Below, in pieces: positions 9,182 through 19,358 of a DNA stretch of 56,096 nucleotides. This DNA is from Bacteroidales bacterium. Lineage in GTDB: Bacteria; Bacteroidota; Bacteroidia; Bacteroidales; UBA10428. The stretch spans positions 1-56,096 of the forward strand of contig JAFGRC010000149.1 of NCBI GenBank assembly GCA_016935355.1. The letters are read 5' to 3'. Under the pieces are notes generated by a model. It was not told the origin of the DNA and did no database searches. It saw nothing but the letters and a program-made list of their open reading frames with translations. Position 1 is the stretch's first letter. The number at the start of each line of letters is the position of its first letter. The translations under genes and the position numbers were made by a program.

Positions 9182-9189
9182 CAAAATTA
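9182..9189 (-). promoter_or_regulatory. Candidate -7 promoter element, anti-sigma kinase/ybeY
   Basis: The minus strand reads TAATTTTG (TAnnTTTG) in the 107-base gap between the EnvC-like gene and the anti-sigma kinase gene, about 78 bases before the start codon. A -33 TTG is not evident. Confidence 0.35.
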
Positions 9190-9211
9190 CTAAAAAATCT
9201 GTTATATTTTT

Positions 9212-10408
9212 CTATTTATCGCTACTGAGCCAAACTTCCGGATCATTTCTTTCTTCCTCCTTCCAAACCTGGAAATATAAAACACTTTCCCTTGTTTTAT
9301 TGTCTGTATATACGTTTCCAATAAACTGTCTGGTTTCTACTTCCTGACCTTTCGATACCTTCACGTTTATTAAATTATGATATAATGTGAAATATTCCCC
9401 ATGCCTTATAATAATTGTATAATTCTCACCCGGTATTGAAAAAACCCCTGATACGACACCTTTAAATATTGCATTTACTTCAGTTCCCGGTATTGTAGAG
9501 ATATAAATTCCACCGTTTCGTACTGTTACAGATTTGTAATCGGGATGTGCATGCTCTCCATATTTACCGGTAACTATTCCCTGTTCTGTTGGCCAAGGTA
9601 ATTTTCCTTTGTTCTTTCCAAATTCATCTGAGATCAGCCTTTCTTCCGGCGTCAGTGTCTCAAGCAATATTGCATTATTTGCTTTGCGCCTTTCCTCTTC
9701 TATTATTGCTGCTAATTCATTTTCAAGCCTTTTTGCAACTGTCTCCTTATTCCTGATTTCATTTAAAAGTTCTTTTTCCCTCTTTTCCAGATCCGATATT
9801 ATTTTATTCTTTTGTTCCGCTTCTTCCCGTATCTTCATATTTTCACTATTTGTCGCACTGATTATTCTTTCCTTCTCTTCATACATTATTTTCAGCGTAT
9901 CATTCCTGCTTCTTAGTTCATTATTCATTTCGGCCATCCTTTCCGCCTGCCTTCTCTGATATTCGTTATATATTCTGATATACCTGATCCTTTTATATGC
10001 CTGGTTCATATTTTCTGCAGCCAGTAAATACATTGCCATATAGTTCTTTCTTCTGTTCTTATATGCATTAACGATAATTTTGGCATAATTTTCCTTAATT
10101 TTTTTAACCTGTGCCTCTATTTGTTCAATCCTGCCATAATTATCGGATATTAACCATGAAATTTCCTGTAATTCATTTTCCATTTCATTCACTAATTCCT
10201 TTCTTTTTTCCAGCAGATGGCTTATTACGCTTAAATCGTTAAGAGAAGCATCTTTTCTCCCCTGGGTTTCTCTTAAAATTTCATTCGCATAATTGATTTC
10301 TTTCAGAGTTTCTTCCTTTAACTTCTCAATTTCCTCTCTTTTTTCCTGGCCTTTTACCATGGTAATAAGGAAACTCAATATCATTACAGCAATACAATGC
10401 TTTATCAT
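9212..10408 (-). CDS. EnvC-like murein hydrolase activator with degenerate LytM domain
   Basis: A secreted 398-residue protein with an N-terminal signal peptide (MIKHCIAVMILSFLITMVKG), a long coiled coil from about residue 20 to 245 rich in Glu, Lys and Arg, and a C-terminal LytM/M23 fold. The metal site of active M23 peptidases is missing: the usual HxxxD-type stretch reads NGGIYI and the HxH strand reads VLYFQVW, although RHGEYFTLYHNL keeps the fold. This matches E. coli EnvC, which activates amidases at the septum without cutting murein. It is the last gene of a run with the flippase, dut and TPR genes. Confidence 0.88.
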   Translation of the reverse strand: MIKHCIAVMILSFLITMVKGQEKREEIEKLKEETLKEINYANEILRETQGRKDASLNDLSVISHLLEKRKELVNEMENELQEISWLISDNYGRIEQIEAQVKKIKENYAKIIVNAYKNRRKNYMAMYLLAAENMNQAYKRIRYIRIYNEYQRRQAERMAEMNNELRSRNDTLKIMYEEKERIISATNSENMKIREEAEQKNKIISDLEKREKELLNEIRNKETVAKRLENELAAIIEEERRKANNAILLETLTPEERLISDEFGKNKGKLPWPTEQGIVTGKYGEHAHPDYKSVTVRNGGIYISTIPGTEVNAIFKGVVSGVFSIPGENYTIIIRHGEYFTLYHNLINVKVSKGQEVETRQFIGNVYTDNKTRESVLYFQVWKEEERNDPEVWLSSDK

Positions 10409-10421
10409 AAGTTAAAACATT

Positions 10422-12149
10422 TCATCTCGCTTTTTCTAAAGCTTTTCTAATTTTTTCTGATACATCTTCGTTCCGCTTCCGGTCAATTTGCAGAACTTTA
10501 TTCCAGATTAAAATGGATTCATCATATTTCCTTAAACTATATAATATATCACCAAAATGATCGAGAATATCAGGATCATCAGTTTCATCGTAGTAAATAG
10601 CTTTTTCTATTATCTTTCTTGCTTTCCTTACCTTTTTCATTTTATATAAAATCCATGCATACGTATCCAGATAAGTTGAATTCATAGGTTCCATCATAAT
10701 GGTTTTCTTACTAATTCTTAGGGCCTTATCCAGACTTAAATTTTCCTCTGCCAGATAATACGCATAATTGTTATTGATTACGGTATTATCCGCATCAATT
10801 TGTAATGCCTTCTCATAATAATTCCATGCACTGTCATAACTGGAAATTTTATGAAAACCATCTGCTATCAGATTGAAAAATTGTATTTTTACAGGATCAC
10901 TATTGGCATATTCAACACCATATTTTAACGACTCAAGTGCTTTTTCGTATTCTTTTGCCTGTAAATATCCTGATCCGAGATAAAGGAATGGTAATGGCCT
11001 CGTTCTGAATATTTCACCAGCTAATTTTGAATATTTAATTACGCTGTCTGTTCTGCTTAAAACATTTTCAGTGTAAAGCATCTGTTCCCATGCTACATAA
11101 TTATTTTCATCCTGTTCTACAATATTTTTTAGCATTCTGGAAGTTTCCGTAAAATTGCCCCTTCTGAACTGTATATCAGCATAAAGTGACTGTATGTTAA
11201 TATCGTTAGCATCCGTTTGCAACAATATTTTTGATAATGTGTCTGTTATAGCTTGCATTCTATTGAACATCAATTCATCCTGCAACATCTGATATACAAA
11301 TGAAATCTTCTCTTCTTTACTTATTTGGCTATTTAACATAGCATCTACCATAATATTTTCAGCTTCCTTTATTTGCTTGTCTTTTAAAAGAAATTCGCTA
11401 TATGATACAGCAACATCCAGGTTATCCTTATATTCTGGTATAATTAAGTTATAATAGTATTGCGCAGAATCTCTGTTATCAATGTCTCTGTAATACTCAG
11501 CCGCCATTCCCAATATCGTATAATCATCATTGAAAAATTGTTTCGCTTTATTTAACTCATTTAAAGCATTTTCCTCCTCACCTGATATTCTGTACAACCT
11601 GTATTTATTTAAAATAATTTCTTTACTGACTCCGATTTGTTTTTCCACTTCATTCAGATATAACAATGCATTCCCATATTTCCCCTGCAATTCATATAAT
11701 CCCGCCAGCACATATTTATACTCAATTCCGTCTTTCTCCATACTTATCAGTAATTCAAGCATGTGAACCGCACTATCCAGCTCTTGCGCATTCCTGTATA
11801 TGTTTATCAGATTGATGATATACCATTTGTTATTTTTATCATTATTATACGCATTTATGGCATATTGCCTTGCCCTGTTAATGTCACCAACACTAACCAA
11901 TATCTGAGAAATCTGGAAATTTACCGCAGAACTTTCCGGTTTTATTTTCAGACATTCATTGTATAAATTAATAGCCTGCAAATAATTATTCAGTATGTAT
12001 TGTTTCGTTGCTTCAATCAACGTATAATAATACTCCTCCTCGCTGTAACTGCTTATGTTTTCAGCATCACTTCTGATTACTTGTGCATTCACTTGTATAA
12101 CGAAAAAGCTGACTGCTATCAGTATGACTTCTAATATCCTTTTATTCAC
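10422..12149 (-). CDS. Exported tetratricopeptide-repeat protein
   Basis: A 575-residue secreted protein with an N-terminal signal peptide (MNKRILEVILIAVSFFVIQV, then NAQ) and TPR units over nearly its whole length, for example NNYLQAINLYNECLKIKPES near the N-terminus and KYDESILIWNKVLQIDRK at the C-terminus. It probably serves as a periplasmic scaffold for assembling other proteins; no enzyme motif is visible. The start codon is GTG at 12149, the only start that leaves an intact signal peptide. The next gene (EnvC-like) begins 13 bases downstream, and dut ends 27 bases upstream, so these look like one operon. Confidence 0.85.
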   Translation of the reverse strand: MNKRILEVILIAVSFFVIQVNAQVIRSDAENISSYSEEEYYYTLIEATKQYILNNYLQAINLYNECLKIKPESSAVNFQISQILVSVGDINRARQYAINAYNNDKNNKWYIINLINIYRNAQELDSAVHMLELLISMEKDGIEYKYVLAGLYELQGKYGNALLYLNEVEKQIGVSKEIILNKYRLYRISGEEENALNELNKAKQFFNDDYTILGMAAEYYRDIDNRDSAQYYYNLIIPEYKDNLDVAVSYSEFLLKDKQIKEAENIMVDAMLNSQISKEEKISFVYQMLQDELMFNRMQAITDTLSKILLQTDANDINIQSLYADIQFRRGNFTETSRMLKNIVEQDENNYVAWEQMLYTENVLSRTDSVIKYSKLAGEIFRTRPLPFLYLGSGYLQAKEYEKALESLKYGVEYANSDPVKIQFFNLIADGFHKISSYDSAWNYYEKALQIDADNTVINNNYAYYLAEENLSLDKALRISKKTIMMEPMNSTYLDTYAWILYKMKKVRKARKIIEKAIYYDETDDPDILDHFGDILYSLRKYDESILIWNKVLQIDRKRNEDVSEKIRKALEKAR

Positions 12150-12176
12150 AACGCTGCTTTAAAATTATTATTCACT

Positions 12177-12608
12177 CTAAATTCCTGTGTGTCCAAAACC
12201 TCCCGCACCTCTACTTGTGTTGTTAAGTTCCTCAATAACATTCCATTTTACCTTTTCGTGTTTTGCAACAACCATTTGACATATTCTTTCACCATCATTG
12301 ATGATATATTCCTGATCAGATAAATTTATTAATATGATCTTTATTTCACCCCTGTAATCAGCATCAATGGTTCCCGGTGAATTGAGCACAGTTATACCTT
12401 TTTTTATCGCCAGTCCGCTTCTGGGTCTTATTTGCGCCTCAAATCCTTCCGGCAGTTCAATAAACAGACCCGTACCAATGATTACCCTTTCCAGCGGTCT
12501 GATCAATACCGGCTCTTCGAGATTGGCAAATAAATCCATTCCTGCAGCATGCTCGGTTATATATTCCGGCAAACCATGTTTCGTTATACATTTAATTTTT
12601 ACTTCCAT
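12177..12608 (-). CDS. dut: Deoxyuridine 5'-triphosphate nucleotidohydrolase (dUTPase)
   Basis: A trimeric-type dUTPase of 143 residues that hydrolyses dUTP to dUMP and so keeps uracil out of DNA. All five family motifs are present in order: [27 protein letters not shown] with the catalytic Asp, RICQMVVAK, and the C-terminal Phe-lid [10 protein letters not shown]. Two adjacent ATG codons at 12611 and 12608 are possible starts; the start at 12608 gives MEVKIKCI, the usual form. Either overlaps the 3' end of the flippase gene by 17-20 bases, which suggests translational coupling. Confidence 0.96.
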   Translation of the reverse strand: MEVKIKCITKHGLPEYITEHAAGMDLFANLEEPVLIRPLERVIIGTGLFIELPEGFEAQIRPRSGLAIKKGITVLNSPGTIDADYRGEIKIILINLSDQEYIINDGERICQMVVAKHEKVKWNVIEELNNTSRGAGGFGHTGI

Positions 12609-14079
12609 CATTACGACCTGCAAAAATATTTATTAAATTTTCTTTCCCGTTGCAGTAATATATATAAATACCAATAAATAGCGTTCCTTCAAAAATATTT
12701 ACAAATATGTTGTCTGTTCTTAAAAACTTCGCCAAACAAAATATACCTATGCCCAATCCAGTATACATTAATATCTTACCAACATTATACCGGATCTTAT
12801 AAAATTTCTGTCCTGTATAATATGTTAAACTCAGCATCACAAGGTTACATACTACGTGAGTCCATGCACAAGCTACATAACTAAATTTAGGGATAAATAT
12901 TACATTCAGAATGATTGTAACAATTGCTCCTATTCCCGTAATAATAACACCATAAACCGTTTTACCGGTCAGTTTATACCACATATTGACATTGAAAAGC
13001 ATCCCCAAAAGAATATTGGCAAATAATACTACCGGGACGATCTTTAGTCCCTCATGATGCTTTGGGTCAATGAAATATTTGAAAATATCTATATACAATG
13101 TAACAGTTAAGAAAACAATCATCATAAATATTGTAAAATATTTCATCACATCGGCATATATGACTTTTGCATCCTTAAATTTCATGTAATTGAAAAAAAA
13201 AGGCTCAGCAGCATATCGGAACATTTGTACAAAAAGTGTCATCAATACCGCTATTCTATAGTTAGCACCGTAAATACCCAGTTCATACAGGGGACGTAAA
13301 GGAGCTTCGACCAAGTTTTTTAACAAAATCCTGTCAATAGCTTCATTGAACATCCCTGCTAATCCAGCAGCCATCAATGGCAGCGAATACATAAGTATCT
13401 TTCTGAGAAGACCGAAATTTATACTTAACCGATCGGGCAGAAATTCCTTCAGTAATAATATTAAAATTATCAGACTGGCCAGCAGATTCGATATTAAAAC
13501 ATAGCCCACACCAATATCTTCAAGCTTCATTCTGTAAAAATCTGTTTCTGAAATGATATACATTCTTGGCATAGCTTCCAGAAAGAACAACACAATAACA
13601 ATAGTAATCAGCACATTAATGATTTTGAGCAGTGCAAATCGCTTTACTTTATTTTCTATTCTCAGTTTTGCAAAGATCACTGCGCCAACAGCATCAGCTG
13701 ATAATATGCCACCCATGTAAGCTATATATTCAGGATTACCTGAGTATCCAATCCACTGAGAAATTGACTGCTTACCTGCAATTACAAAAACCAAAAAAAT
13801 AATTGAAGTTGCTATTACCGAAACAACTGATGTATGAAATGCCTGCTTTTTATTATTTCCTGCAGTTGAAAATTTAAACAGACCTGTCTCCATTCCATAT
13901 GTCAGGATTACCAGTAATATTGAAATATATGCATATAATTCAGTAATTACCCCGAAGTCCTCCACACTAAATCTTCTTGTGTAATAAAATGTAAGAATGG
14001 CGTAATTCAAAACTTTTGGCACAATGTTACCAAGTCCATAGATCAATGTCTGTCCGCCCAATTGTTTGTATGGATTCAA
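12592..14079 (-). CDS. Polysaccharide flippase (Wzx/MATE-like, MOP superfamily)
   Basis: A 495-residue integral membrane protein with about 12-14 predicted membrane segments and the N-terminal pattern of oligosaccharide flippases ([20 protein letters not shown]). It should move lipid-linked glycan units across the inner membrane; the substrate cannot be read from sequence. The start is TTG at 14079: no ATG occurs between the upstream in-frame stop and this codon, and the next in-frame Met would remove the first membrane segments. No glycosyltransferases are near, so this is the housekeeping copy that in many Bacteroidetes sits beside dut and a TPR gene. Confidence 0.88.
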   Translation of the reverse strand: MNPYKQLGGQTLIYGLGNIVPKVLNYAILTFYYTRRFSVEDFGVITELYAYISILLVILTYGMETGLFKFSTAGNNKKQAFHTSVVSVIATSIIFLVFVIAGKQSISQWIGYSGNPEYIAYMGGILSADAVGAVIFAKLRIENKVKRFALLKIINVLITIVIVLFFLEAMPRMYIISETDFYRMKLEDIGVGYVLISNLLASLIILILLLKEFLPDRLSINFGLLRKILMYSLPLMAAGLAGMFNEAIDRILLKNLVEAPLRPLYELGIYGANYRIAVLMTLFVQMFRYAAEPFFFNYMKFKDAKVIYADVMKYFTIFMMIVFLTVTLYIDIFKYFIDPKHHEGLKIVPVVLFANILLGMLFNVNMWYKLTGKTVYGVIITGIGAIVTIILNVIFIPKFSYVACAWTHVVCNLVMLSLTYYTGQKFYKIRYNVGKILMYTGLGIGIFCLAKFLRTDNIFVNIFEGTLFIGIYIYYCNGKENLINIFAGRNDGSKN

Positions 14080-14090
14080 GCTTTTTAATG

Positions 14091-14945
14091 TTATTTTGAT
14101 ATCATGTCACCGAGTGCAATATTAATGTTCCTATACTGGAAATCGAATCCTGCTTTAAGTAATTTACCTGGCAATACTTTCTGCCCCTCATTGAAAACCA
14201 GTGCACTTTCTCCAAAAATAATATTTAATATGACTGCCGGAATTTTTATTTTAAACACTGGTTTCAAAAATAAACACAATAGTTTTGTCGTATTTATCAT
14301 CGTTGTATATTCCGGTGCTACACCATTTACAATTCCAGTTATATTTCCGTCAGCAATAATATATTTTATCATTCTGTTTAAATCTTCCATATGTACAAAT
14401 GAAAATCCCTGTATTTCAGTTCCGAAAAATATTCCAATGTGAAATCTGAAAGGAAATAACATTTTCTTTATAAAACCTCCCCTTTTATCCAATACGATTC
14501 CCAGTCTTAATATTACAATCCTGAATTTTCGATCTGACAGCTTTTCTGTTTCAAATTCCCAGTCTTTTATCACTTTCGATAAAAAATTCTCTGCATATAA
14601 TTTACTGTTCTCCTGATGCTCATGTATGTTATCGTATATTCCCACTGCTGAAGCCTGAATAAAAATATCAGCAGGATTTTTACATGCATTTACCTCCTTA
14701 ATCAAATTTCTTGTTGTAATTACCCTGCTTTCATAAATCCTTCTTTTCTTTTCTTTCGTCCATATACCTACTATCGATGATCCCATTAAATTTATTATAA
14801 CATCCTTTCCTTCAAGAATTTTCCTGACATTATCTTCTTTAAATTGATTGCGTCCTATGGCTGTAACATTAAATCCGTTTCTTTCCAGATAACTGCTCAT
14901 TTGACTTCCAATAAATCCAGTGCCGCCCGTTATTACAATTTCCAT
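14091..14945 (-). CDS. TIGR01777-family NAD-dependent epimerase/dehydratase-like protein
   Basis: A 284-residue extended short-chain dehydrogenase of the YfcH/TIGR01777 type. The nucleotide-binding motif GGTGFIGS is at the N-terminus, followed by VIINLMGSSIVGIWTKEKK, a characteristic stretch for this family, and QASAVGIYD in place of the catalytic strand. The C-terminal domain (DUF1731-like) is seen as PGKLLKAGFDFQYRNI. The substrate of the family is unknown; E. coli YfcH and plant homologues affect division or plastid shape. It is 11 bases upstream of the flippase gene and probably heads the operon. Confidence 0.88.
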   Translation of the reverse strand: MEIVITGGTGFIGSQMSSYLERNGFNVTAIGRNQFKEDNVRKILEGKDVIINLMGSSIVGIWTKEKKRRIYESRVITTRNLIKEVNACKNPADIFIQASAVGIYDNIHEHQENSKLYAENFLSKVIKDWEFETEKLSDRKFRIVILRLGIVLDKRGGFIKKMLFPFRFHIGIFFGTEIQGFSFVHMEDLNRMIKYIIADGNITGIVNGVAPEYTTMINTTKLLCLFLKPVFKIKIPAVILNIIFGESALVFNEGQKVLPGKLLKAGFDFQYRNINIALGDMISK

Positions 14946-15002
14946 ATTAATTTATATTTTAGTCAATTATTTTATGATCCGTTTCATCAATTTTTTTTAA
15001 TT

Positions 15003-15671
15003 ATGAAAAAAACATTTATTATCCTTTTTACAATGATGTCTCTCGTTCTGTTCTTTTCATACCCTTCAGTATATGCCCAGCAACTCGTATTAATGGAAAC
15101 TACTTTAGGTAATATTAAAATTAAGCTTTATAACGAAACACCGGTACATAAATCTAATTTTCTCAAGTTGGTTTCATCCGGATTCTATAATAATGTTCTG
15201 TTTCACAGGGTTATAGAAGATTTTATGATTCAAGCCGGCGATCCTGAATCGAAATCGGCCATATCCGGCCAGCAACTTGGTTCCGGAGGTCCCGGATATA
15301 CAATACCTGCTGAATTTAACCGTACCCTGTTTCATAAAAAAGGAGCTGTGGCGGCAGCACGCCAGGGAGACAACATCAATCCCGAACAGGCATCTTCCGG
15401 TTCTCAGTTTTACATTGTCCAGGGTCAGTTGTATACAGAAGAGCAACTCTATTCATTAACTGCCGCCGGTAATCATGCGCCTTTTACATCAGCTCAAATC
15501 AGAGCTTATACAACCTTAGGAGGCACTCCTCATCTTGATAACGCATATACCGTCTTTGGTGAAGTCGTTGATGGACTGGATGTTGTTGACAAAATAGCTT
15601 CAGTCCAAACTGATTCGAACAACAGACCCGTTGTTGACGTTAAAATCATCAAAGTATCCATTATTGAATAA
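15003..15671 (+). CDS. Exported cyclophilin-type peptidyl-prolyl isomerase
   Basis: A 222-residue cyclophilin that catalyses cis-trans isomerisation of X-Pro bonds. The start at 15003 gives a classical signal peptide (MKKTFIILFTMMSLVLFFSY, cleavage after VYA); a longer frame from 14844 would bury it. Cyclophilin signatures are LFHRVIEDFMIQAGDP with the catalytic Arg, GPGYTIPAEF, ASSGSQFYIV and NAYTVFGEVVDGLDVVDKIA. It should fold proteins in the periplasm. The next gene, pheS, begins 18 bases downstream; the pairing may be transcriptional convenience only. Confidence 0.95.
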   Translation: MKKTFIILFTMMSLVLFFSYPSVYAQQLVLMETTLGNIKIKLYNETPVHKSNFLKLVSSGFYNNVLFHRVIEDFMIQAGDPESKSAISGQQLGSGGPGYTIPAEFNRTLFHKKGAVAAARQGDNINPEQASSGSQFYIVQGQLYTEEQLYSLTAAGNHAPFTSAQIRAYTTLGGTPHLDNAYTVFGEVVDGLDVVDKIASVQTDSNNRPVVDVKIIKVSIIE

Positions 15672-15689
15672 TGTGCAATACCGTTTCCA

Positions 15690-16703
15690 ATGATTGATTT
15701 AATTGCAAAATATAACCGTGAAATCGATTCATTTAGCATTCAGACTTCTGAAGATCTTCTGAATTTCCGGAATAAATATTTAAGTAAGAAAGGTTTGCTT
15801 TCGAGTTTGTTTAACGATTTTAAGAATGTTACAAACGATAAACAACTTATTGGAAAGCAACTGAATGAACTTAAAAAGAAAATAACAGAACGATATGAAT
15901 TTTTTAAGTGTCAGCTTTCTGAATCTGAACATGAGTTTCATTTTGATCTTACTCTGCCTCCCGTTCAGTATTCTGTAGGAAGCCGTCATCCGGTTTCCAT
16001 AGTAAGAAAGGAAATTATTCAGGTGTTTTCCAGATTAGGATTTACGGTTTATGAAGGACCTGAGATTGAAGATGACTGGCATGTATTTTCAGGACTTAAT
16101 TTTCCTCCTGAACATCCGGCGCGTGATATGCAGGACACTTTTTTCATTGAAAAAGACCCCGATATATTGCTCAGGACTCACACTTCACCTGTTCAGGTTC
16201 GCGCTATGGAAACCGAAAAACTTCCCATTCGTATGGTATTTCCCGGCCGTGTTTTCAGAAATGAATCCATATCAGCGCGTGCACATTGCATCTTCCACCA
16301 GATTGAAGGTCTTTACATCGATAAAAACGTTTCATTTGCCGATCTGAAACAGACTTTGATCTTTTTCGTCAGGGAATTCTTTGGTGATCAGACCAATATC
16401 CGTTTTCGTCCATCCTTTTTTCCTTTTACCGAACCTTCTGCCGAACTTGACGTCTCATGTACCATCTGTAACGGATCCGGCTGCAATGTATGTAAATATA
16501 CCGGATATCTGGAAATTTTGGGTTGCGGTATGGTTGATCCCAATGTGCTTGATTCTTCTTCCATTGATAGTAAAATTTATACCGGCTTTGCTTTTGGAAT
16601 GGGAATAGAGCGAATTGCCATGCTTAAATATCAAATTAATGATCTTCGCCTTTATTTTGAAAATGATATCAGGTTTTTATCCCGGTTTAAAAGTGCCCTT
16701 TAA
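15690..16703 (+). CDS. pheS: Phenylalanyl-tRNA synthetase alpha subunit
   Basis: The catalytic alpha subunit (337 aa) of the alpha2-beta2 PheRS. An N-terminal coiled coil for tRNA binding covers roughly 1-85. The class II core shows motif 1 (GSRHPVSIVRKEI), motif 2 (RAHCIFHQIEGLYIDK, with GRVFRNESISARAH before it) and motif 3 (FAFGMGIERIAML). The Cys stretch SCTICNGSGCNVCKYTGYLE is also usual for the family. pheT is not in this window, so the two subunits are unlinked here, as is common in Bacteroidetes. Confidence 0.97.
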   Translation: MIDLIAKYNREIDSFSIQTSEDLLNFRNKYLSKKGLLSSLFNDFKNVTNDKQLIGKQLNELKKKITERYEFFKCQLSESEHEFHFDLTLPPVQYSVGSRHPVSIVRKEIIQVFSRLGFTVYEGPEIEDDWHVFSGLNFPPEHPARDMQDTFFIEKDPDILLRTHTSPVQVRAMETEKLPIRMVFPGRVFRNESISARAHCIFHQIEGLYIDKNVSFADLKQTLIFFVREFFGDQTNIRFRPSFFPFTEPSAELDVSCTICNGSGCNVCKYTGYLEILGCGMVDPNVLDSSSIDSKIYTGFAFGMGIERIAMLKYQINDLRLYFENDIRFLSRFKSAL

Positions 16704-16707
16704 CCGG

Positions 16708-16750
16708 ATGGTAATCTGATTTGCCACACCTTTGATCTGCCAATTACCAT
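16708..16750. terminator. Possible bidirectional terminator between pheS and ruvB
   Basis: ATGGTAAT at 16708-16715 pairs with ATTACCAT at 16743-16750, an 8-bp stem with a 27-base loop in the 65-base gap between convergent genes. There is no clear U-tract, so this is weak. Confidence 0.3.
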
Positions 16751-16768
16751 ATACACATCGTTCATATT

Positions 16769-17791
16769 TCAAAATTGCAAATCCAGATTTCCGATTTTCT
16801 TTCTTCCAAGATGATTGTATGCTGCTTGTGTGGCTTCCCTTCCCCTTGGTGTCCTTTTGATAAATCCTTCTTTAATCAAGAATGGTTCATAGACCTCCTC
16901 AATTGTTCCCGCATCTTCACTGACCGCAGTAGCTATGGTATTCAGGCCAACCGGACCACCGTTGAATTTATCAATTATGGTCGACAGTATCTTGTTATCC
17001 ATGTCATCCAGTCCTTTTTTATCAATGTTCATAGCTTCAAGTGCATATTCAGTTATCTGTTTGTCAAGTATTTTCATCTTCTTAACCTGACCAAAATCCC
17101 TGACCCTCCTTAATAAGGCATTGGCTATTCTGGGCGTTCCCCTTGATCTTGAAGCTATTTCATATACTGCGTCATCCGATATAACAATATTCAGCAATCC
17201 GGCTGATCTCTTTAGAATTTTTTCAAGTACTGAACTTTCATAGTATTCCAAATGCAGATTTATACCGAAGCGGGCCCTTAAGGGACTTGAAAGCAATCCG
17301 GCCCTCGTGGTTGCCCCGATCAGGGTGAATGGATTTACTTTTAACTGAACTGACCGTGCTCCCGGTCCTTTATCAATGATCAGATCGATTTTATAATCCT
17401 CCATTGCCGAATACAGAAATTCTTCTACCGCAGGATTCAACCGGTGTATTTCATCAATAAATAAAACATCACTGCTTTCGAGACTTGTAAGCAACCCTGC
17501 CAGGTCACCAGCTTTTTCAAGTACTGGTCCGGAAGTACTTCTGAAATTGCTTTTGAGTTCATTTGAAATGATAAATGCAAGTGTTGTCTTGCCCAATCCC
17601 GGCGGCCCCGATAACATAACATGGTCAAGCGCTTCTCTTCTGATCTTTGCAGCTTCAACGAAGATCTTCAAATTATCAACGATTTTATCCTGTCCGCTGA
17701 ATTCAGCAAATAATGCCGGCCTTAAGTTTCTTTCAACTTCTTTATCCTCTTCAGACAAAACAAGGTTCCTTACTTCAAGCTTGTCATCCAT
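16769..17791 (-). CDS. ruvB: Holliday junction branch-migration ATPase RuvB
   Basis: RuvB (340 aa) forms the hexameric motor that drives Holliday junction migration with RuvA. Walker A is GPPGLGKTT, Walker B is DVLFIDEIHRL, sensor 1 is IGATTRAGLLSSPL and the arginine finger lies in LRARFG. The C-terminal winged helix ends with GREATQAAYNHLG. The ATG at 17791 fits the family N-terminus (MDDKLEVRN); it begins one base after the TGA of the upstream YwqK-like gene (TGATATG), so translation is likely coupled. An ORF extended upstream to 17842 would overlap that gene and is not favoured. ruvA and ruvC are not here. Confidence 0.97.
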   Translation of the reverse strand: MDDKLEVRNLVLSEEDKEVERNLRPALFAEFSGQDKIVDNLKIFVEAAKIRREALDHVMLSGPPGLGKTTLAFIISNELKSNFRSTSGPVLEKAGDLAGLLTSLESSDVLFIDEIHRLNPAVEEFLYSAMEDYKIDLIIDKGPGARSVQLKVNPFTLIGATTRAGLLSSPLRARFGINLHLEYYESSVLEKILKRSAGLLNIVISDDAVYEIASRSRGTPRIANALLRRVRDFGQVKKMKILDKQITEYALEAMNIDKKGLDDMDNKILSTIIDKFNGGPVGLNTIATAVSEDAGTIEEVYEPFLIKEGFIKRTPRGREATQAAYNHLGRKKIGNLDLQF

Positions 17792-17792
17792 A

Positions 17793-19358
17793 TCATTGAA
17801 ATAATTGAAGTCGATCTTCCTCAAATTCAATACGTATACCATTAATCCTGTATTCTTTGTTATCCCGGTATGTTATTGTAATCAGCAGGTTTCCGTTCTC
17901 ATCATATTTCTTCCAGTCTTTTTCACTGATCCCCATATTATAATAGTTCACTTCCTTCAAAACTCCATTGGGATAATAGAATCTGTGCATACCATCAGGA
18001 TTCCCCTGAATATAGTTACCTTCATATTTTAATTGACCGTCTGAATAAAATGCCTGCCATTTCCCGTCCCTCAATCCCCCTATATAATTCCCCTTTTCAA
18101 TATAATCACCAACCTGATAATACCATTCTCCTTCCTTTTCCCCGTCAAAATAACTTCCTTGTGTTATGATATTTCCCAGCATATCATATTCATAAGTAAC
18201 ACCCTCCTCCATTCCGTTATAATATTCCTCTTCGCGCTTTATGGATTCGTCTTCATAATACCACGTCCATAAGCCATCCGGTTTCCCGTTCTGAAATATG
18301 CCTTCCTGTTCAACAATCCCACCTTCATAATAGAATTCCCATTCTCCTTTTTCCAGATTATTTTCAAATCTTCCTTTTGACCGCACACTGCCATTCTGAA
18401 AAAAATATTTCCATTCTCCTTCTTTGCTACCCTCGTTTGTAATGATTCCTTCTCCTATTTTGTTCCCGGATTCATTATATAAAAAAGCGTTAATAACCTT
18501 TCCCTCCACATCATACTGACGGTGTATACCAATGGGTATGCTGTCGCGGTATGTCCCCGAGTAGATCAGATTACCATCATTATCATACCTGCTTCTTATT
18601 TCAACATCAATATCAACTGTATCAAATTCCTCTACAAGCAATCCCTTATTATATTCCAGCAAAACACTGATGTTGCCATTCCGGTCATATTCCTTATACG
18701 GACCGCTTAACTGGTCATCTTCATAATACCTTTCAATACGAATTTTACCATTATCATAATATTCCCTCCACAATCCCTGCTTAAGTCCGGCTTCATCAAT
18801 CCTGTTGATCCTTTCACGATCAACAAGGATGCCATTATTATAGGTCCTGATCATTATTATATTCCCTTCCGGATCATATTCCTTTGAAATGCCTGAACGT
18901 TTGTTTTCACTAAACTCCGCTTCTTCTTTTATAATACCGTTTGTATGGTAATAATAAGAAATACCCTCTTTTTTATCATTAATATAAAGTTCCCTCGATA
19001 TGACTCTTCCCCTGCTTAAAGGATCTTTATCTGCTTCTGTATTATAACCAATTGTGTAACCGTTTCTTTTCCCCATTACATAACTGACCTTCTGCATCGT
19101 ATCTCCCGCTTCATTATAAAATACCCATATACTGTCCAGAATAAAGTTCGTTCTGACCCCTTCACTTCTCAACACACCGTTAGGATAATAGGTTTTCCAG
19201 TAACCATCGGGTTTTCCATCGCGTATGGTTCCCTCACTTGACAGCACTCCCGTGGGATAGTATAATTTATGATACCCGTCCTCAAGTTCTTCTTCCTGAC
19301 TGTATGCATAAGCCACCATGACTATAAAAATCATCGAACTTATGATAATCCTTTTCAT
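17793..19358 (-). CDS. Exported YwqK/MORN-like repeat protein
   Basis: A 521-residue secreted protein made of about 18 repeats of the form GxWxxYYxNGxLxxEG, spaced 20-30 residues (for example [48 protein letters not shown]). A signal peptide ([20 protein letters not shown]) precedes the array. Such repeats are annotated as MORN-like or as YwqK-family antitoxin, but here there is no toxin gene beside it and the export signal argues against an antitoxin role. The function is unknown; a surface or periplasmic beta-rich binding rod is plausible. Its ATG overlaps the nadA stop codon (ATGA) and its stop nearly touches the ruvB start, an unusual sandwich. Confidence 0.85.
   Translation of the reverse strand: MKRIIISSMIFIVMVAYAYSQEEELEDGYHKLYYPTGVLSSEGTIRDGKPDGYWKTYYPNGVLRSEGVRTNFILDSIWVFYNEAGDTMQKVSYVMGKRNGYTIGYNTEADKDPLSRGRVISRELYINDKKEGISYYYHTNGIIKEEAEFSENKRSGISKEYDPEGNIIMIRTYNNGILVDRERINRIDEAGLKQGLWREYYDNGKIRIERYYEDDQLSGPYKEYDRNGNISVLLEYNKGLLVEEFDTVDIDVEIRSRYDNDGNLIYSGTYRDSIPIGIHRQYDVEGKVINAFLYNESGNKIGEGIITNEGSKEGEWKYFFQNGSVRSKGRFENNLEKGEWEFYYEGGIVEQEGIFQNGKPDGLWTWYYEDESIKREEEYYNGMEEGVTYEYDMLGNIITQGSYFDGEKEGEWYYQVGDYIEKGNYIGGLRDGKWQAFYSDGQLKYEGNYIQGNPDGMHRFYYPNGVLKEVNYYNMGISEKDWKKYDENGNLLITITYRDNKEYRINGIRIEFEEDRLQLFQ

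Noticed and set aside
17793-19358. YwqK-like repeats as a toxin-antitoxin system
   Set aside because: The protein has an export signal and no toxin gene is beside it; the antitoxin label is inherited from database naming.
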